Assembly (NCBI GenBank): GCA_905235995.1
Contig: CAJONI010000026.1
Location: forward strand, 1 to 64,000
Reading direction: 5' to 3'
DNA from: an uncultured Bacteroidales bacterium
Lineage (GTDB): Bacteria; Bacteroidota; Bacteroidia; Bacteroidales; UBA932
Length of the DNA stretch: 64,000 nucleotides
Part shown: in pieces, positions 9,394 to 19,257 of the stretch
How positions within the stretch are numbered: position 1 is the stretch's first letter
How the letters are laid out: each line of letters begins with the position of its first letter
Program-made: the position numbers and the translations under genes
The notes under the pieces: generated by a model
What the model was told of the DNA's origin: nothing
The model's database searches: none
The model's input: only the letters and a program-made list of their open reading frames with translations

Positions 9394-10577
9394 TCATCCG
9401 CGGGCCATCTTGTAGATGGCCACCATGTCGTCGTAGTACAACACTTTCAGGCTGCCGCAGGTGGCCGTATGGTTGCGGCTGCATTTGCGGGCCATCTCCT
9501 GGATTTCATCATCGGTGATGTCCCTGCCTATCAGTTCCTTGATGTTGACGGGCATGCCAATTTGATGGTAGAAGCGTTCCATGGCCTCGATGCCTTTCAT
9601 CGCAGTTCCCTCCGGATCCGAGAAGTCGTTGTCAACGTCCATCACGTTTACGGCGAAGCGGACGAAGCGGCTCAGGTTCTCATGCATCACATAGCGGGCC
9701 CAGCTGGGCCAGATGGCGGCGAGCCCCGCCCCATGGGTGACGTCGAACATTCCGCTGAGTTCATGCTCCAGCTGGTGGGTCGCCCAGTCGTCGGCCACGC
9801 CGCAGCCGGTGAGGCCGTTGTGGGCCACGCTGCCGCCCCACATGATCTGGGCGCGCTGCCGATAATCCTCAGGGTTCTTCAGGACATCGAATACGGCGGT
9901 CTTCATGCGGCGAAGAACCGCTTCGGCCAGATCGGTTGTAAGGTCCATGTCATCGTCCTTGGTAAAGTAGCGCTCCATCGTGTGCATCATCATGTCGGTG
10001 ACGCCCGCCGCAGTCTGATAGGGTGGCAGGGTGAAGGTGCGACGGGATTCATGATGGCGAACCTGGGGCGGGACAAGTCGTTTGAATATCCAAGCTTCAC
10101 GTCGCCGTCCTCGTTGGTGATGACGCTGGCTTCGCTCATCTCGCTGCCGGCGGCAGGAATGGTCAGTACCGAAGCCACGGGCAGCATCCGCTCAGGTTTT
10201 GCCTTGCCCAGGTAGAAATCCCAGACCTCTCCGTCGTAGCAGACTCCATAGGCGATGGCCTTGGATGAATCGATCACGCTGCCGCCTCCTATTGCGAGGA
10301 TGAAGTCGACTCCTTCCTTCCGGCAGATGTCTATACCTTTGTGAACCAAGGAGAGACGGGGGTTGGGGACGACTCCGCCGAGGGTGATGAAACCGATTCC
10401 TTCATCCTGCAGCAGGGAACAGACCTTCTCCACGAGGCCTGAACGTACGGCGCTGCCGCCGCCATAATGTACCAGCACTTTAGTGCCGCCATATTTTCTG
10501 ACCAGTTTGGCCACCTGTTCTTCTGATTTTTCACCAAACACCACTTCAGTTGGTGCGTAATAATTGAAATCCTTCAT
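9394..10577 (-). pseudogene. Iron-containing alcohol dehydrogenase (BDH type), split by a frameshift
   Basis: Two adjacent ORFs together make one iron-dependent NAD(P)H alcohol dehydrogenase of the butanol-dehydrogenase type. The N-terminal part (10577 to about 10045) has the Rossmann-type nucleotide site VHYGGGSA and IGGGSVIDSSKAIA. The C-terminal part (to 9394) has the metal and active-site region DMMMHTMERYF and HQLEHELSG..VTHGAGLA, with two conserved histidines. The first ORF runs out of frame just after AIMNP. Reading on in the other frame gives RTFTLPPYQTAAGVTDMMMH, as in intact relatives, so one base appears to be missing near 10040-10047 (a CCC run on the coding strand). This is either a real inactivating mutation or a sequencing error; nothing else in the gene looks decayed. 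It lies 10 bp after the oxidoreductase gene. Confidence 0.88.
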
Positions 10578-10587
10578 CTCTTCAGTA

Positions 10588-11577
10588 TTAAAAAACGTCC
10601 ATAGGGTAGTGTACGCCCATTTTCCGGCGCAGGGAGTCCATCATCTCCATGATGAGCAGCGTCTCGTCGAGAGGCATCTCGACGGCTTCAGTCAGGCCTT
10701 CGAGAAGCGCTCTCCTGCAGGCAAGGAACTCGTACTCGTAGCCAGTTGTCTGCTGCGGTACATGGATGGTCTCGATATATGTCCGGTCAGGGCCGTTGAC
10801 GGTTATGGTCTGCGGATTGTTTATGTTGTCTATGATGAGATTGCCCTCGGTTCCGGCGATGACTCCAATGTTGTCGCCCACGCAGGCGGCGCTCGACTGG
10901 AGGTTGCAGAGTACGCCGTTTTCAAGGACGAGGGTGATGGCATTTGTGAGGTCCATGCCCGTAGTGCTCTTCACGCACTGACAATCCATGCTCCTGATGT
11001 CCTCCGGGAAGAACATCCTCACGAAGTTCAGGGCATAGACGCCCAGGTCCAGCAGTGCGCCTCCGCAGAGGTCAGGGCGCATGATGCGCGGCTTGTCTCC
11101 CATCGAATAGCCCAGCGTGGCAGTGACGAGGCGGGGGATTCCGATGGTTCCGCAATCAAGCAGGCCACGGACCATGTTCACGGCAGGCTGGTAGCGGGTC
11201 CATATGGCTTCAGCGAGAAAGACACCGCGTTGCCGTGCCAGGGCTACGATTTCCAATGCCTGGGCATGGTTGGCCATGAAGGCCTTTTCGACCAGGCAGG
11301 CCTTGCCCGCCAGGATGGCCTCTTTTGTCACTTCGTAGTGGTGTGAGTGGGGAGTGCCCACGTAGACAAGGTCAACGTCTTCGTCGGCCAGGAGCTCCGA
11401 ATAGGAGCCATATGCCTTTGGGATGCCCCATCTGGCAGCAAAGACGTCGGCCTTCTCTTTTGAGCGGGACCCTACTGCATGACACTCACATCCGGCCAGG
11501 CCTTCCAGTGTAATGGCGGCTTTCTCGGCGATCCATCCGGTGCCGATGATACCGACGCGCATGCAGTGGCCATTCAT
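10588..11577 (-). CDS. Gfo/Idh/MocA family NAD(P)-dependent oxidoreductase
   Basis: Cytoplasmic sugar or diol dehydrogenase. The N-terminal Rossmann fold has VGIIGTGWIAEKAA. The catalytic Lys motif appears as VEKAFMANHAQALEIV (EKA instead of the usual EKP), followed by GVFLAEAIWTRYQPAV. This pattern is closest to the dihydrodiol dehydrogenase/D-xylose dehydrogenase branch. Placed directly after the xylanase gene (1 bp between the xylanase stop and ATG 11577), a role in oxidising xylose or another released sugar is plausible but is inference. ATG 11562 (MRVGIIG) is an alternative start that removes five residues. Length 329 is normal. Confidence 0.85.
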   Translation of the reverse strand: MNGHCMRVGIIGTGWIAEKAAITLEGLAGCECHAVGSRSKEKADVFAARWGIPKAYGSYSELLADEDVDLVYVGTPHSHHYEVTKEAILAGKACLVEKAFMANHAQALEIVALARQRGVFLAEAIWTRYQPAVNMVRGLLDCGTIGIPRLVTATLGYSMGDKPRIMRPDLCGGALLDLGVYALNFVRMFFPEDIRSMDCQCVKSTTGMDLTNAITLVLENGVLCNLQSSAACVGDNIGVIAGTEGNLIIDNINNPQTITVNGPDRTYIETIHVPQQTTGYEYEFLACRRALLEGLTEAVEMPLDETLLIMEMMDSLRRKMGVHYPMDVF

Positions 11578-11578
11578 C

Positions 11579-13729
11579 TCATTTCTTTCTGGTATCCCCG
11601 GCCTTGAACAGCAGCGGAGCCATCTGATACAGGCTGCGACGCCATGTCAGGAACTCGTGGGCCGTACCTTCGGACACGTAGCCCACGGCGTTGTATCCGG
11701 CTTTTTGCAGGGCTTCCACGCTCTTGTCGATAGCGTCAGGATACTCCTTCGAACCGCAGCTCAGGAAGATGAGTCCCACCTTCGAAGGATCGCCTATCTC
11801 CTCGGGGGTGTACGTGCCGCCGCTGAGGATGCCCCAGTAGCCGAACACTTCAGGACGGCGAAGGGTGATGAGATGGGTCTCCATGCCGCCCATCGACAGA
11901 CCCGCCATGGCGCGCGACCACTTTTCAGGCCTGGTGAGGAAGTTGGCGTCGATGAAGGGGATGAGTTCGTCGACCAGGAGCGTCTCGAAGGCCTCGGCGG
12001 TGAATTCACGTATGCGCCCGAACCTGACTTCGTTGGTCAGGCCATAGGCCATGACCACGATGAAGGGGCTTATCTTCCCGTCGGCGATAAGGTTGTCCAT
12101 GATGAGCCCGGCGTGACCCTGACGGGACCAGCTGGTCTCGTTCTCACCCCAGCCGTGCTGCAGGTAGAGCACGGGGAAGCGTTCCTGCTTCTTGCCTTTC
12201 ACCAGTTTTCCGTAGGTGGGCGGGAGATATACCATGGCGGTCTGCATCGCTCCGAGGCTGGGGGAGTAGTACAGGACTTCCTGTATGTTCCCGTGAGGGA
12301 TGTCGGTGCGGAGGCTGTAGAAATCGCGGTCGTGTGCGGGGATCTCTATGCCGCTCTCCCACCTGCAGGAGCCGAAATAGTTGTTCGTACCGGGGTCGTT
12401 GACCGTGCAGCCGTCGATGGTGAGGCGGTAGTAGTGGAAGCCCTCGTCGTTCGGGGCCGTGGTGGTGGCGGTCCACACCCCGTCCTTGTCCTTGCGCAGG
12501 ACCGTTCCGCCCCTGCTGAAGGGGTCGATGCTGGTGATGACGGACTTGGCGTCAGGTGCGACTACGCGGAAGCGGGCGTAGCCCTCGGAATTCACCATGG
12601 GATAGTCCTGTCCAGGCTGGTTCGTCACGCTGGGGACGAAGTCTTCCTTGGGAACGTGCCTGTCCAGTACGGGGTCGAAGTCCTTCACTATGGAATAGAC
12701 CCTCTTGGGCTTGTAGTTCTCGTCGAACAGGAGGGGATGGTTGTTCACGCCTACCCATGAATCGCGGTCTCCCAGGTTCCAGAAGGTGACGTTGTCGATT
12801 ACGTCGGCATACTTGCGGAATACCTTGAACAGGCGCGCGTACTGGTCTTCCTGGATGAGGGCAAGATAAGGCGCCAGGGGCTCGGCGGAGCCGCGGCTGA
12901 ACTGGAGCTGTCCGCCCATTTCCGTGTTGATGCGTACGTCCAGTTCCGTGAAGTGGATATGCTTTACCAGCTGGCTGTACTTTTCGATGGCGGCTTCAAC
13001 TTCTTCCTGCGAGGGACCATATATATTATAGTGTCCCTGCATCCCGATTCCGGTAATGGGAACTCCGGCTTCCTGCATCTTCTTGACCATGTTGTAGATG
13101 CGGTCGCGTTTTCCGGGATCGGTCTCATTGTAGTCGTTGTAGAACAGGATGGCGTCGGGATCGGCCTCATGGGCGAACTGGAACGCCTTGGCTATGAATT
13201 CATCGCCGCAGAGCTGGTAAAGGCGGCTGTTGCGGTAGGGACTGGCGTCAGGTCCCCATGCCTGGTCGGCTATGGCCTCGTTGACTACGTCCCAGCAGTA
13301 GACTATGTCCTTGTAACGGTTTACCACGGCATGGATATGTTCCCGCAGTCTCTGGTAGAAAACCTCCTTGCTGACGGGTTTCCCTTTCTTGTCGGTGAAC
13401 ATCCAGTCGCAGAACTGTGAATGCCAGCAGAGGTTGTGGCCGCGGAGACGTATGCCGTTCTGACGGCAGAAGTCGGCCACGCGGTCGGCAGCCTCCCAGT
13501 TCCAGACTCCTTCGGCAGGATGTATCTCGCCTGGCTTCATTACGTTTTCAGCCGTGATGCTGTTGAACTCCCGGACGATGATGTCCATCTGTTCCGGGAC
13601 GGAGACATTTGCGGGATTGACCGCTACGCCGATGGTGAAATAATCCTTGTAGGCGTCTTTAAGACCTTGTGCCTGCGAACCGGAAATTCCGGCCAGCAGG
13701 GTCAGCAGTACCAGTGAGAATCTTTTCAT
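11579..13729 (-). CDS. Bifunctional GH10 endo-1,4-beta-xylanase / CE1 feruloyl (or acetyl) esterase
   Basis: Secreted two-enzyme fusion of 716 residues. After a signal peptide (1-20) the GH10 barrel spans about 22-370, with the acid/base Glu151 in DVVNEA and the nucleophile Glu262 in HFTELDV. An Ig-like/CBM48-type E-set domain (about 380-475) precedes a CE1 alpha/beta-hydrolase (about 480-716) with the nucleophile Ser612 in GLSMGG and the catalytic His691 in GTAHEF. The layout matches the Xyn10D-Fae1A type of enzyme described from Prevotella, which cuts the xylan backbone and removes ferulate. The ORF track extends 43 residues upstream; ATG 13729 (MKRFSLVLL) starts the signal peptide and is chosen. 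It is the first gene of a four-gene minus-strand run and is divergent from the SusC gene. Confidence 0.93.
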   Translation of the reverse strand: MKRFSLVLLTLLAGISGSQAQGLKDAYKDYFTIGVAVNPANVSVPEQMDIIVREFNSITAENVMKPGEIHPAEGVWNWEAADRVADFCRQNGIRLRGHNLCWHSQFCDWMFTDKKGKPVSKEVFYQRLREHIHAVVNRYKDIVYCWDVVNEAIADQAWGPDASPYRNSRLYQLCGDEFIAKAFQFAHEADPDAILFYNDYNETDPGKRDRIYNMVKKMQEAGVPITGIGMQGHYNIYGPSQEEVEAAIEKYSQLVKHIHFTELDVRINTEMGGQLQFSRGSAEPLAPYLALIQEDQYARLFKVFRKYADVIDNVTFWNLGDRDSWVGVNNHPLLFDENYKPKRVYSIVKDFDPVLDRHVPKEDFVPSVTNQPGQDYPMVNSEGYARFRVVAPDAKSVITSIDPFSRGGTVLRKDKDGVWTATTTAPNDEGFHYYRLTIDGCTVNDPGTNNYFGSCRWESGIEIPAHDRDFYSLRTDIPHGNIQEVLYYSPSLGAMQTAMVYLPPTYGKLVKGKKQERFPVLYLQHGWGENETSWSRQGHAGLIMDNLIADGKISPFIVVMAYGLTNEVRFGRIREFTAEAFETLLVDELIPFIDANFLTRPEKWSRAMAGLSMGGMETHLITLRRPEVFGYWGILSGGTYTPEEIGDPSKVGLIFLSCGSKEYPDAIDKSVEALQKAGYNAVGYVSEGTAHEFLTWRRSLYQMAPLLFKAGDTRKK

Positions 13730-13752
13730 TTTGGATAATCTATTGTTTAACA

Positions 13753-13760
13753 CAAAATTA
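13753..13760 (-). promoter_or_regulatory. -7 element of xylanase operon promoter
   Basis: TAATTTTG on the minus strand matches the Bacteroidota -7 consensus TAnnTTTG. It is 23 bp upstream of the xylanase ATG. No clear -33 TTTG is seen at the usual spacing, which fits an activator-dependent promoter. Confidence 0.55.
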
Positions 13761-13980
13761 TATATTAAAGGCGCGGTGAAAGTGTATGTCTGGTTCATTG
13801 TTTTGCCTTTTTGCAACAGATTTAAAATTATTGCAACAATTATTATCAAATCCGTCACATTTTTGCCGTTTTTTACAAAATCGACACTTTTTGTATCAAA
13901 TATGGGTCTTACATATATTTTTTGTTACAAGGTTTATAGGAGTTGTTTCTATTGAAAATAGAAAACAGGGAGGGTCTGCG

Positions 13981-13988
13981 TAACTTTG
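13981..13988 (+). promoter_or_regulatory. -7 element of xus operon promoter
   Basis: TAACTTTG matches TAnnTTTG, 38 bp before the SusC ATG. The extended stretch TTTGTATTAG (13985-13994) is identical to the one before the symporter gene at 29996-30005. No well-placed -33 TTTG is present. Confidence 0.65.
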
Positions 13989-14026
13989 TATTAGGAATTT
14001 TATATTTATCAACCTATAACTGTTTA

Positions 14027-17000
14027 ATGATGAAAAGGAGAAAACTATCTCTTCTGTTCGGGTTTATGGCGCTTCTGCTCCTTATCCCCGGACAAGCTTT
14101 CGCCCAGAACGTTCGCGTTGAGGGAAAAGTCCTCGATGAGTTGGGTGAGGGGCTGATCGGCGCCGGAGTCCTGATACAAGGGACCCTTACCGGCACGGTC
14201 ACCGACATGGACGGATCATTCATGCTTCCGTCCGTTCCCCGTGGCGCCACTCTCGAGATTTCCTGCATCGGCTACGTCACGCAGACCGTAAGGGTCACGG
14301 GCGAACCTCTGACCATTCAAATGGAACTCGACTCGAAGACTCTGGAAGAGTCTGTGGTCATCGCGTACGGCCAGCAGAAGAAGGTGACCATCACAGGCGC
14401 CGTCTCTGCCGTAAGCGGCGAAGGCCTGATGAAGGCGCCTGTGGCCAATGTCGCAAATGCCCTGCAGGGCAACCTTCCCGGCGTATCGGCAGTCCAGCCT
14501 TCAGGTATGCCTGGCGCAGACGACCCTGTGATCCGTATCCGTGGTGTCGGCTCGCTCAACAGCGCCGAGCCTCTTGTCCTGGTGGACGGTGTGGAGCGCT
14601 CTTTCTCCCAGTTGGACGCCAATGAGATCGAGAGCATCTCAGTCCTCAAGGATGCTTCGGCAACGGCGGTATTCGGTGTGCGCGGCGCAAATGGCGTCAT
14701 CCTGGTCACCACCAAGCGTGGTACCGTCGGAAAGGCGTCGGTAACCGCGACGGCCAATGCTTCCATCCAGACAATTTCCAAGTTCATCGATTTCGCCGAT
14801 TCCTACACCTACGGACAGATGTGGAACTATTCGGCCATCACCGACGCACTTCCAGTGAGCCAGTGGCCGAGTTCGGTGACCATCAGCGATTATACGCCTT
14901 ACGCCAGCAGCGGCATCAAGTTCAGCCAGGAGGTCATGGAGCATTTCCGTACCGGAGACATGCCCGTCACCTTCCCGAGCATGGACTGGATCGGCTATAT
15001 CATGAACGACATGGCATGGCAGGAGCAGGCCAACGTGAATGTCAACGGCGGTACGGAAAAGGTCCGCTACTTCGTATCGGCAGGCTTCCTGAACCAGGAT
15101 TCCCTGTTCAAGACCTTCTCCGACAACAAGCATGAGACCTTCGGTTTCCAGCGTCTGAACTATCGCGCAAACGTCGACATCGACGTGTCCCGCTACAGCC
15201 AGATCTCCATCACCCTGGGCGGCCGCATGCAGAACCGCAACACCATGGGTGGCGGCGAGGGCTTCCTCTTCCGCTACCTGCAGGGAGCCACCCCCTATGC
15301 CGGTAGCGGCATTGATGAGTTTGGCCGTCATATCATTGCCGACCAGAACCTGGTGGGCACCTACGACCGTGACGCGCTCTCCAACTATTACAACCTCGGT
15401 TATGTGAACGAGAGCACCAATGTCCTTAACTTCGACATCCAGTACAAGCTCGACATGAGCTTCATCACCAAAGGTCTGGACTTCAAGGTGAAGGCTTCGT
15501 ACAACTCCGACTATACCGCCCAGAAGAACCGTCAGAACGGTTATGGTACCGGCGTGACCTATGTCGCGACGCTCACCCCCACCGGCGAGGAAGTCCTCCG
15601 CAAGGAGAACATCACCTGGCCCATTCCCTACGGTGAAGGCAAGTGGGGCAACCGCAACTGGTACGCCGAGGCCAGCTTCAACTACAACCGCAAGTTCGGC
15701 GACCACAACATCGGAGCCCTGCTCCTTTACAACCAGAGCAAGACCTATTATCCCTGGGATTCCGACAACAGCCTGTACCAGTCCATTCCGAAAGGTTATG
15801 TGGGACTCGTGGGACGTGTCACCTACGACTACGCCACCAAGTACATGCTCGACTTCAACATAGGTTACAACGGCTCCGAGAACTTCGCCCCCGGCAAACG
15901 CTACGGCGTGTTCCCGTCCATCTCCCTGGGTTGGATACCTTCCAACGAGAAATGGTGGGAGCCCGTCAGCGGAGTCATCAGCTACCTGAAGATCCGTGGT
16001 TCCTGGGGTCTTGTCGGTAACGACAACACCAACGGCGCACGTTTCCTCTATCTTCCCGGCGCATGGCAGTTCTTCACCGGCTCCATGACCGGTAACCCCC
16101 AGAACCGCGGCGCCAACTTCGGTACCAGCGGCAACTGGCTGCAGGGCGTGAAGGAACTCACCTCCGGTAACCCCAACGTGACTTGGGAGACTGCCAGCAA
16201 GATCAATCTCGGTGTCGACGCCACCTTCTTCAAGGGTCGCCTGCATACCTATTTTGATGTGTTCTGGGAAGACCGCCAGCATATCCTGGTGTCCAACGCT
16301 TCCACCCTGCCCGCAGTCACTTCCCTGCCTTCCAGCTACGTGAACGAAGGACGCGTCAAGAACCATGGTTATGAAATCTCCCTGAACTGGGAGGACAGGC
16401 ACGGCGATTTCTACTATTCCATCGCCCCCAGCTTCTCCTTCGCACGCAACAAGGTTGTCGAGATGCTCGAGGTTGAGCCGATGTACGACTACCTGAAGCG
16501 TACCGGCCTTCCTGTGGGACAGCGTTTCGGCTATGACCTCTTCGAATTCTACCAGGAAGGGACAGAAGCCCGTTACAAGGAAAAATTCGGAGCAGACATG
16601 CCCGACCAGGGTATCGCGCTCAAGTACGGCGACTGTGTCTATGTGGACCAGAACGGCGACGGCGTCATCGACGCCAACGACCAGAAGCCTCTGGGCTATA
16701 CCGACAACCCGGAGATCACCTACTCCCTGAACGCAACCTTCCACTGGAAGAACCTGGATTTCTCCATGCTGTGGACGGGAGCCGACCATGTGAGCCGCAC
16801 CCTGAACGGATACTTCCGCGACCAGTTCGGTTCGACCAACACTTCGGCCCTTACGCAATGGGTGGCTGACAATTCCTGGACTACTGACAATCCTAACGCC
16901 ATCCTGCCCCGTATCTCATTCACCAACAGGGTCCACAACAACCACGATTCCCAGGCCTGGATGATCAACTCCAGGTACGTACGTCTCAAGAATGTGGAAA

Positions 17001-17191
17001 TCGGCTACAACATCAAGCCGAAACAGGGCAAGTTCTTCAACTACATCCGGGTTTATGTCTCCGGCCAGAACCTGCTCACCTTCTCCACCTTCGACGGCAA
17101 CGACCCCGAGGCTCCCGGTTCAGGACTTGACTTCGGCGTGCGCTACCCGATGACTCGTGTTTTCAACGTAGGTGCACAGCTTAACTTCTAA
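14027..17191 (+). CDS. xusA: SusC/RagA-family TonB-dependent receptor, XusA-like
   Basis: Outer-membrane TonB-dependent transporter, here predicted to import xylo-oligosaccharides with its SusD partner. Order: signal peptide (to about residue 27, GQAFAQ); CarboxypepD_reg-like domain (VRVEGKVLDELGEGLIGAGV to about 100); plug with the SusC signatures RGVGSLNSAEPLVLVDG and GANGVILVTTKRG; 22-strand barrel ending in the aromatic terminal strand FNVGAQLNF. A DQNGDGVIDANDQ loop resembles a calcium-binding loop common in these barrels. The track starts at 13943, but ATG 14027 (or 14030) begins the signal peptide. It is the first of five same-strand genes, followed 7 bp later by its SusD. The symbol follows the xylan utilization system by gene order. 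Confidence 0.92.
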   Translation: MMKRRKLSLLFGFMALLLLIPGQAFAQNVRVEGKVLDELGEGLIGAGVLIQGTLTGTVTDMDGSFMLPSVPRGATLEISCIGYVTQTVRVTGEPLTIQMELDSKTLEESVVIAYGQQKKVTITGAVSAVSGEGLMKAPVANVANALQGNLPGVSAVQPSGMPGADDPVIRIRGVGSLNSAEPLVLVDGVERSFSQLDANEIESISVLKDASATAVFGVRGANGVILVTTKRGTVGKASVTATANASIQTISKFIDFADSYTYGQMWNYSAITDALPVSQWPSSVTISDYTPYASSGIKFSQEVMEHFRTGDMPVTFPSMDWIGYIMNDMAWQEQANVNVNGGTEKVRYFVSAGFLNQDSLFKTFSDNKHETFGFQRLNYRANVDIDVSRYSQISITLGGRMQNRNTMGGGEGFLFRYLQGATPYAGSGIDEFGRHIIADQNLVGTYDRDALSNYYNLGYVNESTNVLNFDIQYKLDMSFITKGLDFKVKASYNSDYTAQKNRQNGYGTGVTYVATLTPTGEEVLRKENITWPIPYGEGKWGNRNWYAEASFNYNRKFGDHNIGALLLYNQSKTYYPWDSDNSLYQSIPKGYVGLVGRVTYDYATKYMLDFNIGYNGSENFAPGKRYGVFPSISLGWIPSNEKWWEPVSGVISYLKIRGSWGLVGNDNTNGARFLYLPGAWQFFTGSMTGNPQNRGANFGTSGNWLQGVKELTSGNPNVTWETASKINLGVDATFFKGRLHTYFDVFWEDRQHILVSNASTLPAVTSLPSSYVNEGRVKNHGYEISLNWEDRHGDFYYSIAPSFSFARNKVVEMLEVEPMYDYLKRTGLPVGQRFGYDLFEFYQEGTEARYKEKFGADMPDQGIALKYGDCVYVDQNGDGVIDANDQKPLGYTDNPEITYSLNATFHWKNLDFSMLWTGADHVSRTLNGYFRDQFGSTNTSALTQWVADNSWTTDNPNAILPRISFTNRVHNNHDSQAWMINSRYVRLKNVEIGYNIKPKQGKFFNYIRVYVSGQNLLTFSTFDGNDPEAPGSGLDFGVRYPMTRVFNVGAQLNF

Positions 17192-17198
17192 AGCAGAC

Positions 17199-19235
17199 AT
17201 GACTATGAAAAAGAAATTTACCAATATACTGATTCTTGGTATCTGCTCCCTCTTCGCTTTCCCGGCCTGCGTGGACCAGTTCGCCGTCGGCGACGCATTC
17301 CTCGAGAAGGCCCCTGGCGTGGATGTCAATATCGACACGGTGTTCAATCATGCTGAATACACCCGTAACTTCCTCTGGAGCGCTTACGGACAGCTTTACT
17401 GCACCTACACCTCCGGAAACATGATGAACGGCGCGCCTATCGACGTGCTCTCCGATTCCTATCATTGCTATGTTTCCTGGGGCGGACCCAAGCAGAGCTA
17501 CTATCCCGGCCTGCTGACGGAAAACGCACAGGACACGGAAGACGGCAACTTCCAGGGCAAGTTCTCCTACTCTACGAAGGAGGGCGGCCTTGACTCCGAT
17601 GCCGGCGGACGCGTGTCCATCTATGAGACGGTGCGCAAATGCTGGCAGCTTATCGAAAACATCGAAAGGGTGCCCGACATGCCCGAGCTCGAGAAGAGCC
17701 GTCTCCGCGGTGAAGCCTATACCATCATGGCCAGCCGCTATTTCGACGCCTTCCGCAACTTCGGCGGCCTCTGCCTCGCGAGGAAGGCCTACGGAGTGGG
17801 AGAGACCTTCGACAGTGGCCGTGCCACCGCGAAAGAGACCGTGGAGTTCATCGACTCACTGATCGTATGTGCCATCAACGAACCCGGTTTTATCTGGAAT
17901 ATCGACAATTCCGATATCGGCCAGTGGTCGGGTCGCCTCACCAGGGCTTCCGCAAGGGCCCTTCGTGCAAAGGTCTGGATGTTTGCTGCATCTCCGCTGT
18001 TCAACAGCCCCGAGCCTTATATGGAATATACGGCCGACAAGATCACCGAATTCACCAACATCGAGCATGTGTGGTTCGGTGGGGAAGATCCTTCCCTGTG
18101 GAACCGCTGCCTGGAGTATTGCAACGACTTCTTCCAGGACAATGCGGCCAACGGCAACTATTACCAGCTGATCCAGCCGACGACGCAGGATGAAGCCGGA
18201 TATCGCCAGGCGTACCGCAATGCCTACAGGTACCGTAACAACGAGACCCGTCACGAAAAACTGTTCGACGTGCATCCTACACAGCTGATGTCCGACCAGG
18301 TCACCAATGGTGAGATATCCCACAAATGGGGCTGGGGCTGGCCCGGTTTCGCCATTGACTGCTATCGTCAGGGAGGCGCCGTCCCGACCAACGAACTCAT
18401 GGAATGCTTCGGCATGCAGGACGGCCGTGTCTTCCCGTATTCCGACATCTACGGTGCAGGCAACAACCCCGAAGGCTACGACATGTTCGCAAACCGCGAT
18501 CCTCGCCTGTATGAGACCATGCTGGTACCGAGGCAGTCGCTTCCTGCAGGATTCGACTATGCCGGTTACTCCTACGCCGACACCTGGGTCGGAGGCGCCA
18601 TGTATTACGACCAGAACAACTTCGGTGACGCATCATCCGACGACGCCGCTTCAGGCTACAGGAAGTTCAAGTGGATCCTCGACTATACCGATACCAGGAT
18701 GAACGACCAGTTCATCGGCTGTTCCTACATCCGTCTCGCTGAGATGTACCTCATCCGTGCCGAAGCCCTGGCAGAGACCAACCAGCTCGCCCTTGCGCTG
18801 GAAGACCTCCATGTGGTTCGCAGCCGCGTCGGCCTGGGCCGTATCGAGACGATGAATCCCGAATTGAGGCTGACGACCAACAAGGAGAACCTCATCAATG
18901 AGATCCTTCGCGAGCGCAACTGCGAGATCGGCGCCGAATGCGGCGACCGCCTCTACGACATGGTCCGCCGCAAGCGTCAGGACCTCTTCACCAAGCCGCT
19001 CCATGAGATCAGGGTGTATCGCCTCGACGCCAATGGCAACCGCCTCACCGAAGGCGACCAGCGTTGGGATCCTTCCACCCCCTGGCCGAAGTTTGAATAC
19101 GAGAAGCCTCAGATCGTCAACGGCGCACGCCGCTGGTGGGATCCGGGCTTCTGGACGAACAAGTGGTATCTCGACCCGGTTTCCCGTATAGAAGTTCAGA
19201 AAAAGTATGGACTCACCCAGAATCCCGGTTGGTAA
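17199..19235 (+). CDS. xusB: SusD/RagB-family surface glycan-binding lipoprotein, XusB-like
   Basis: Cell-surface lipoprotein that sits as a lid on the preceding SusC barrel and hands it oligosaccharides. It has a lipoprotein signal (LFAFPAC, Cys about residue 21-23). The SusD fold markers are an N-terminal FLWSAYGQLY helix, ARALRAKVWMFAASPLFN in the TPR region, and a C-terminal RLAEMYLIRAEALAETNQ plus ILRERNCEIGAE. About 678 residues is long for the family (commonly 500-650). ATG 17199 is used; ATG 17205 is equally possible. Pairs with the gene 7 bp upstream. Confidence 0.9.
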   Translation: MTMKKKFTNILILGICSLFAFPACVDQFAVGDAFLEKAPGVDVNIDTVFNHAEYTRNFLWSAYGQLYCTYTSGNMMNGAPIDVLSDSYHCYVSWGGPKQSYYPGLLTENAQDTEDGNFQGKFSYSTKEGGLDSDAGGRVSIYETVRKCWQLIENIERVPDMPELEKSRLRGEAYTIMASRYFDAFRNFGGLCLARKAYGVGETFDSGRATAKETVEFIDSLIVCAINEPGFIWNIDNSDIGQWSGRLTRASARALRAKVWMFAASPLFNSPEPYMEYTADKITEFTNIEHVWFGGEDPSLWNRCLEYCNDFFQDNAANGNYYQLIQPTTQDEAGYRQAYRNAYRYRNNETRHEKLFDVHPTQLMSDQVTNGEISHKWGWGWPGFAIDCYRQGGAVPTNELMECFGMQDGRVFPYSDIYGAGNNPEGYDMFANRDPRLYETMLVPRQSLPAGFDYAGYSYADTWVGGAMYYDQNNFGDASSDDAASGYRKFKWILDYTDTRMNDQFIGCSYIRLAEMYLIRAEALAETNQLALALEDLHVVRSRVGLGRIETMNPELRLTTNKENLINEILRERNCEIGAECGDRLYDMVRRKRQDLFTKPLHEIRVYRLDANGNRLTEGDQRWDPSTPWPKFEYEKPQIVNGARRWWDPGFWTNKWYLDPVSRIEVQKKYGLTQNPGW

Positions 19236-19257
19236 TCAATAGAAATATTTCACGATT

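Larger units (their letters stand above)
13730..14026. promoter_or_regulatory. Divergent control region between xylanase run and xus operon
   Basis: AT-rich 297-bp spacer with no gene. It holds a -7 element for each direction (13753-13760 minus, 13981-13988 plus). It also has two direct copies of TTGCAACA exactly 20 bp apart (13811-13818 and 13831-13838), one TGTATCAAA (13892-13900) and one GTCACA (13854-13859). TTGCAACA recurs upstream of the HTCS gene (25731-25738), and TTTGATACA and TGTGACA recur upstream of the symporter gene, so these may be regulator-binding sites. That role is inference. Confidence 0.6.

Noticed and set aside
9394-10577. Two separate genes of 199 and 195 residues
   Set aside because: Each is half of one iron alcohol dehydrogenase and the family sequence continues across the junction after a one-base frame change.
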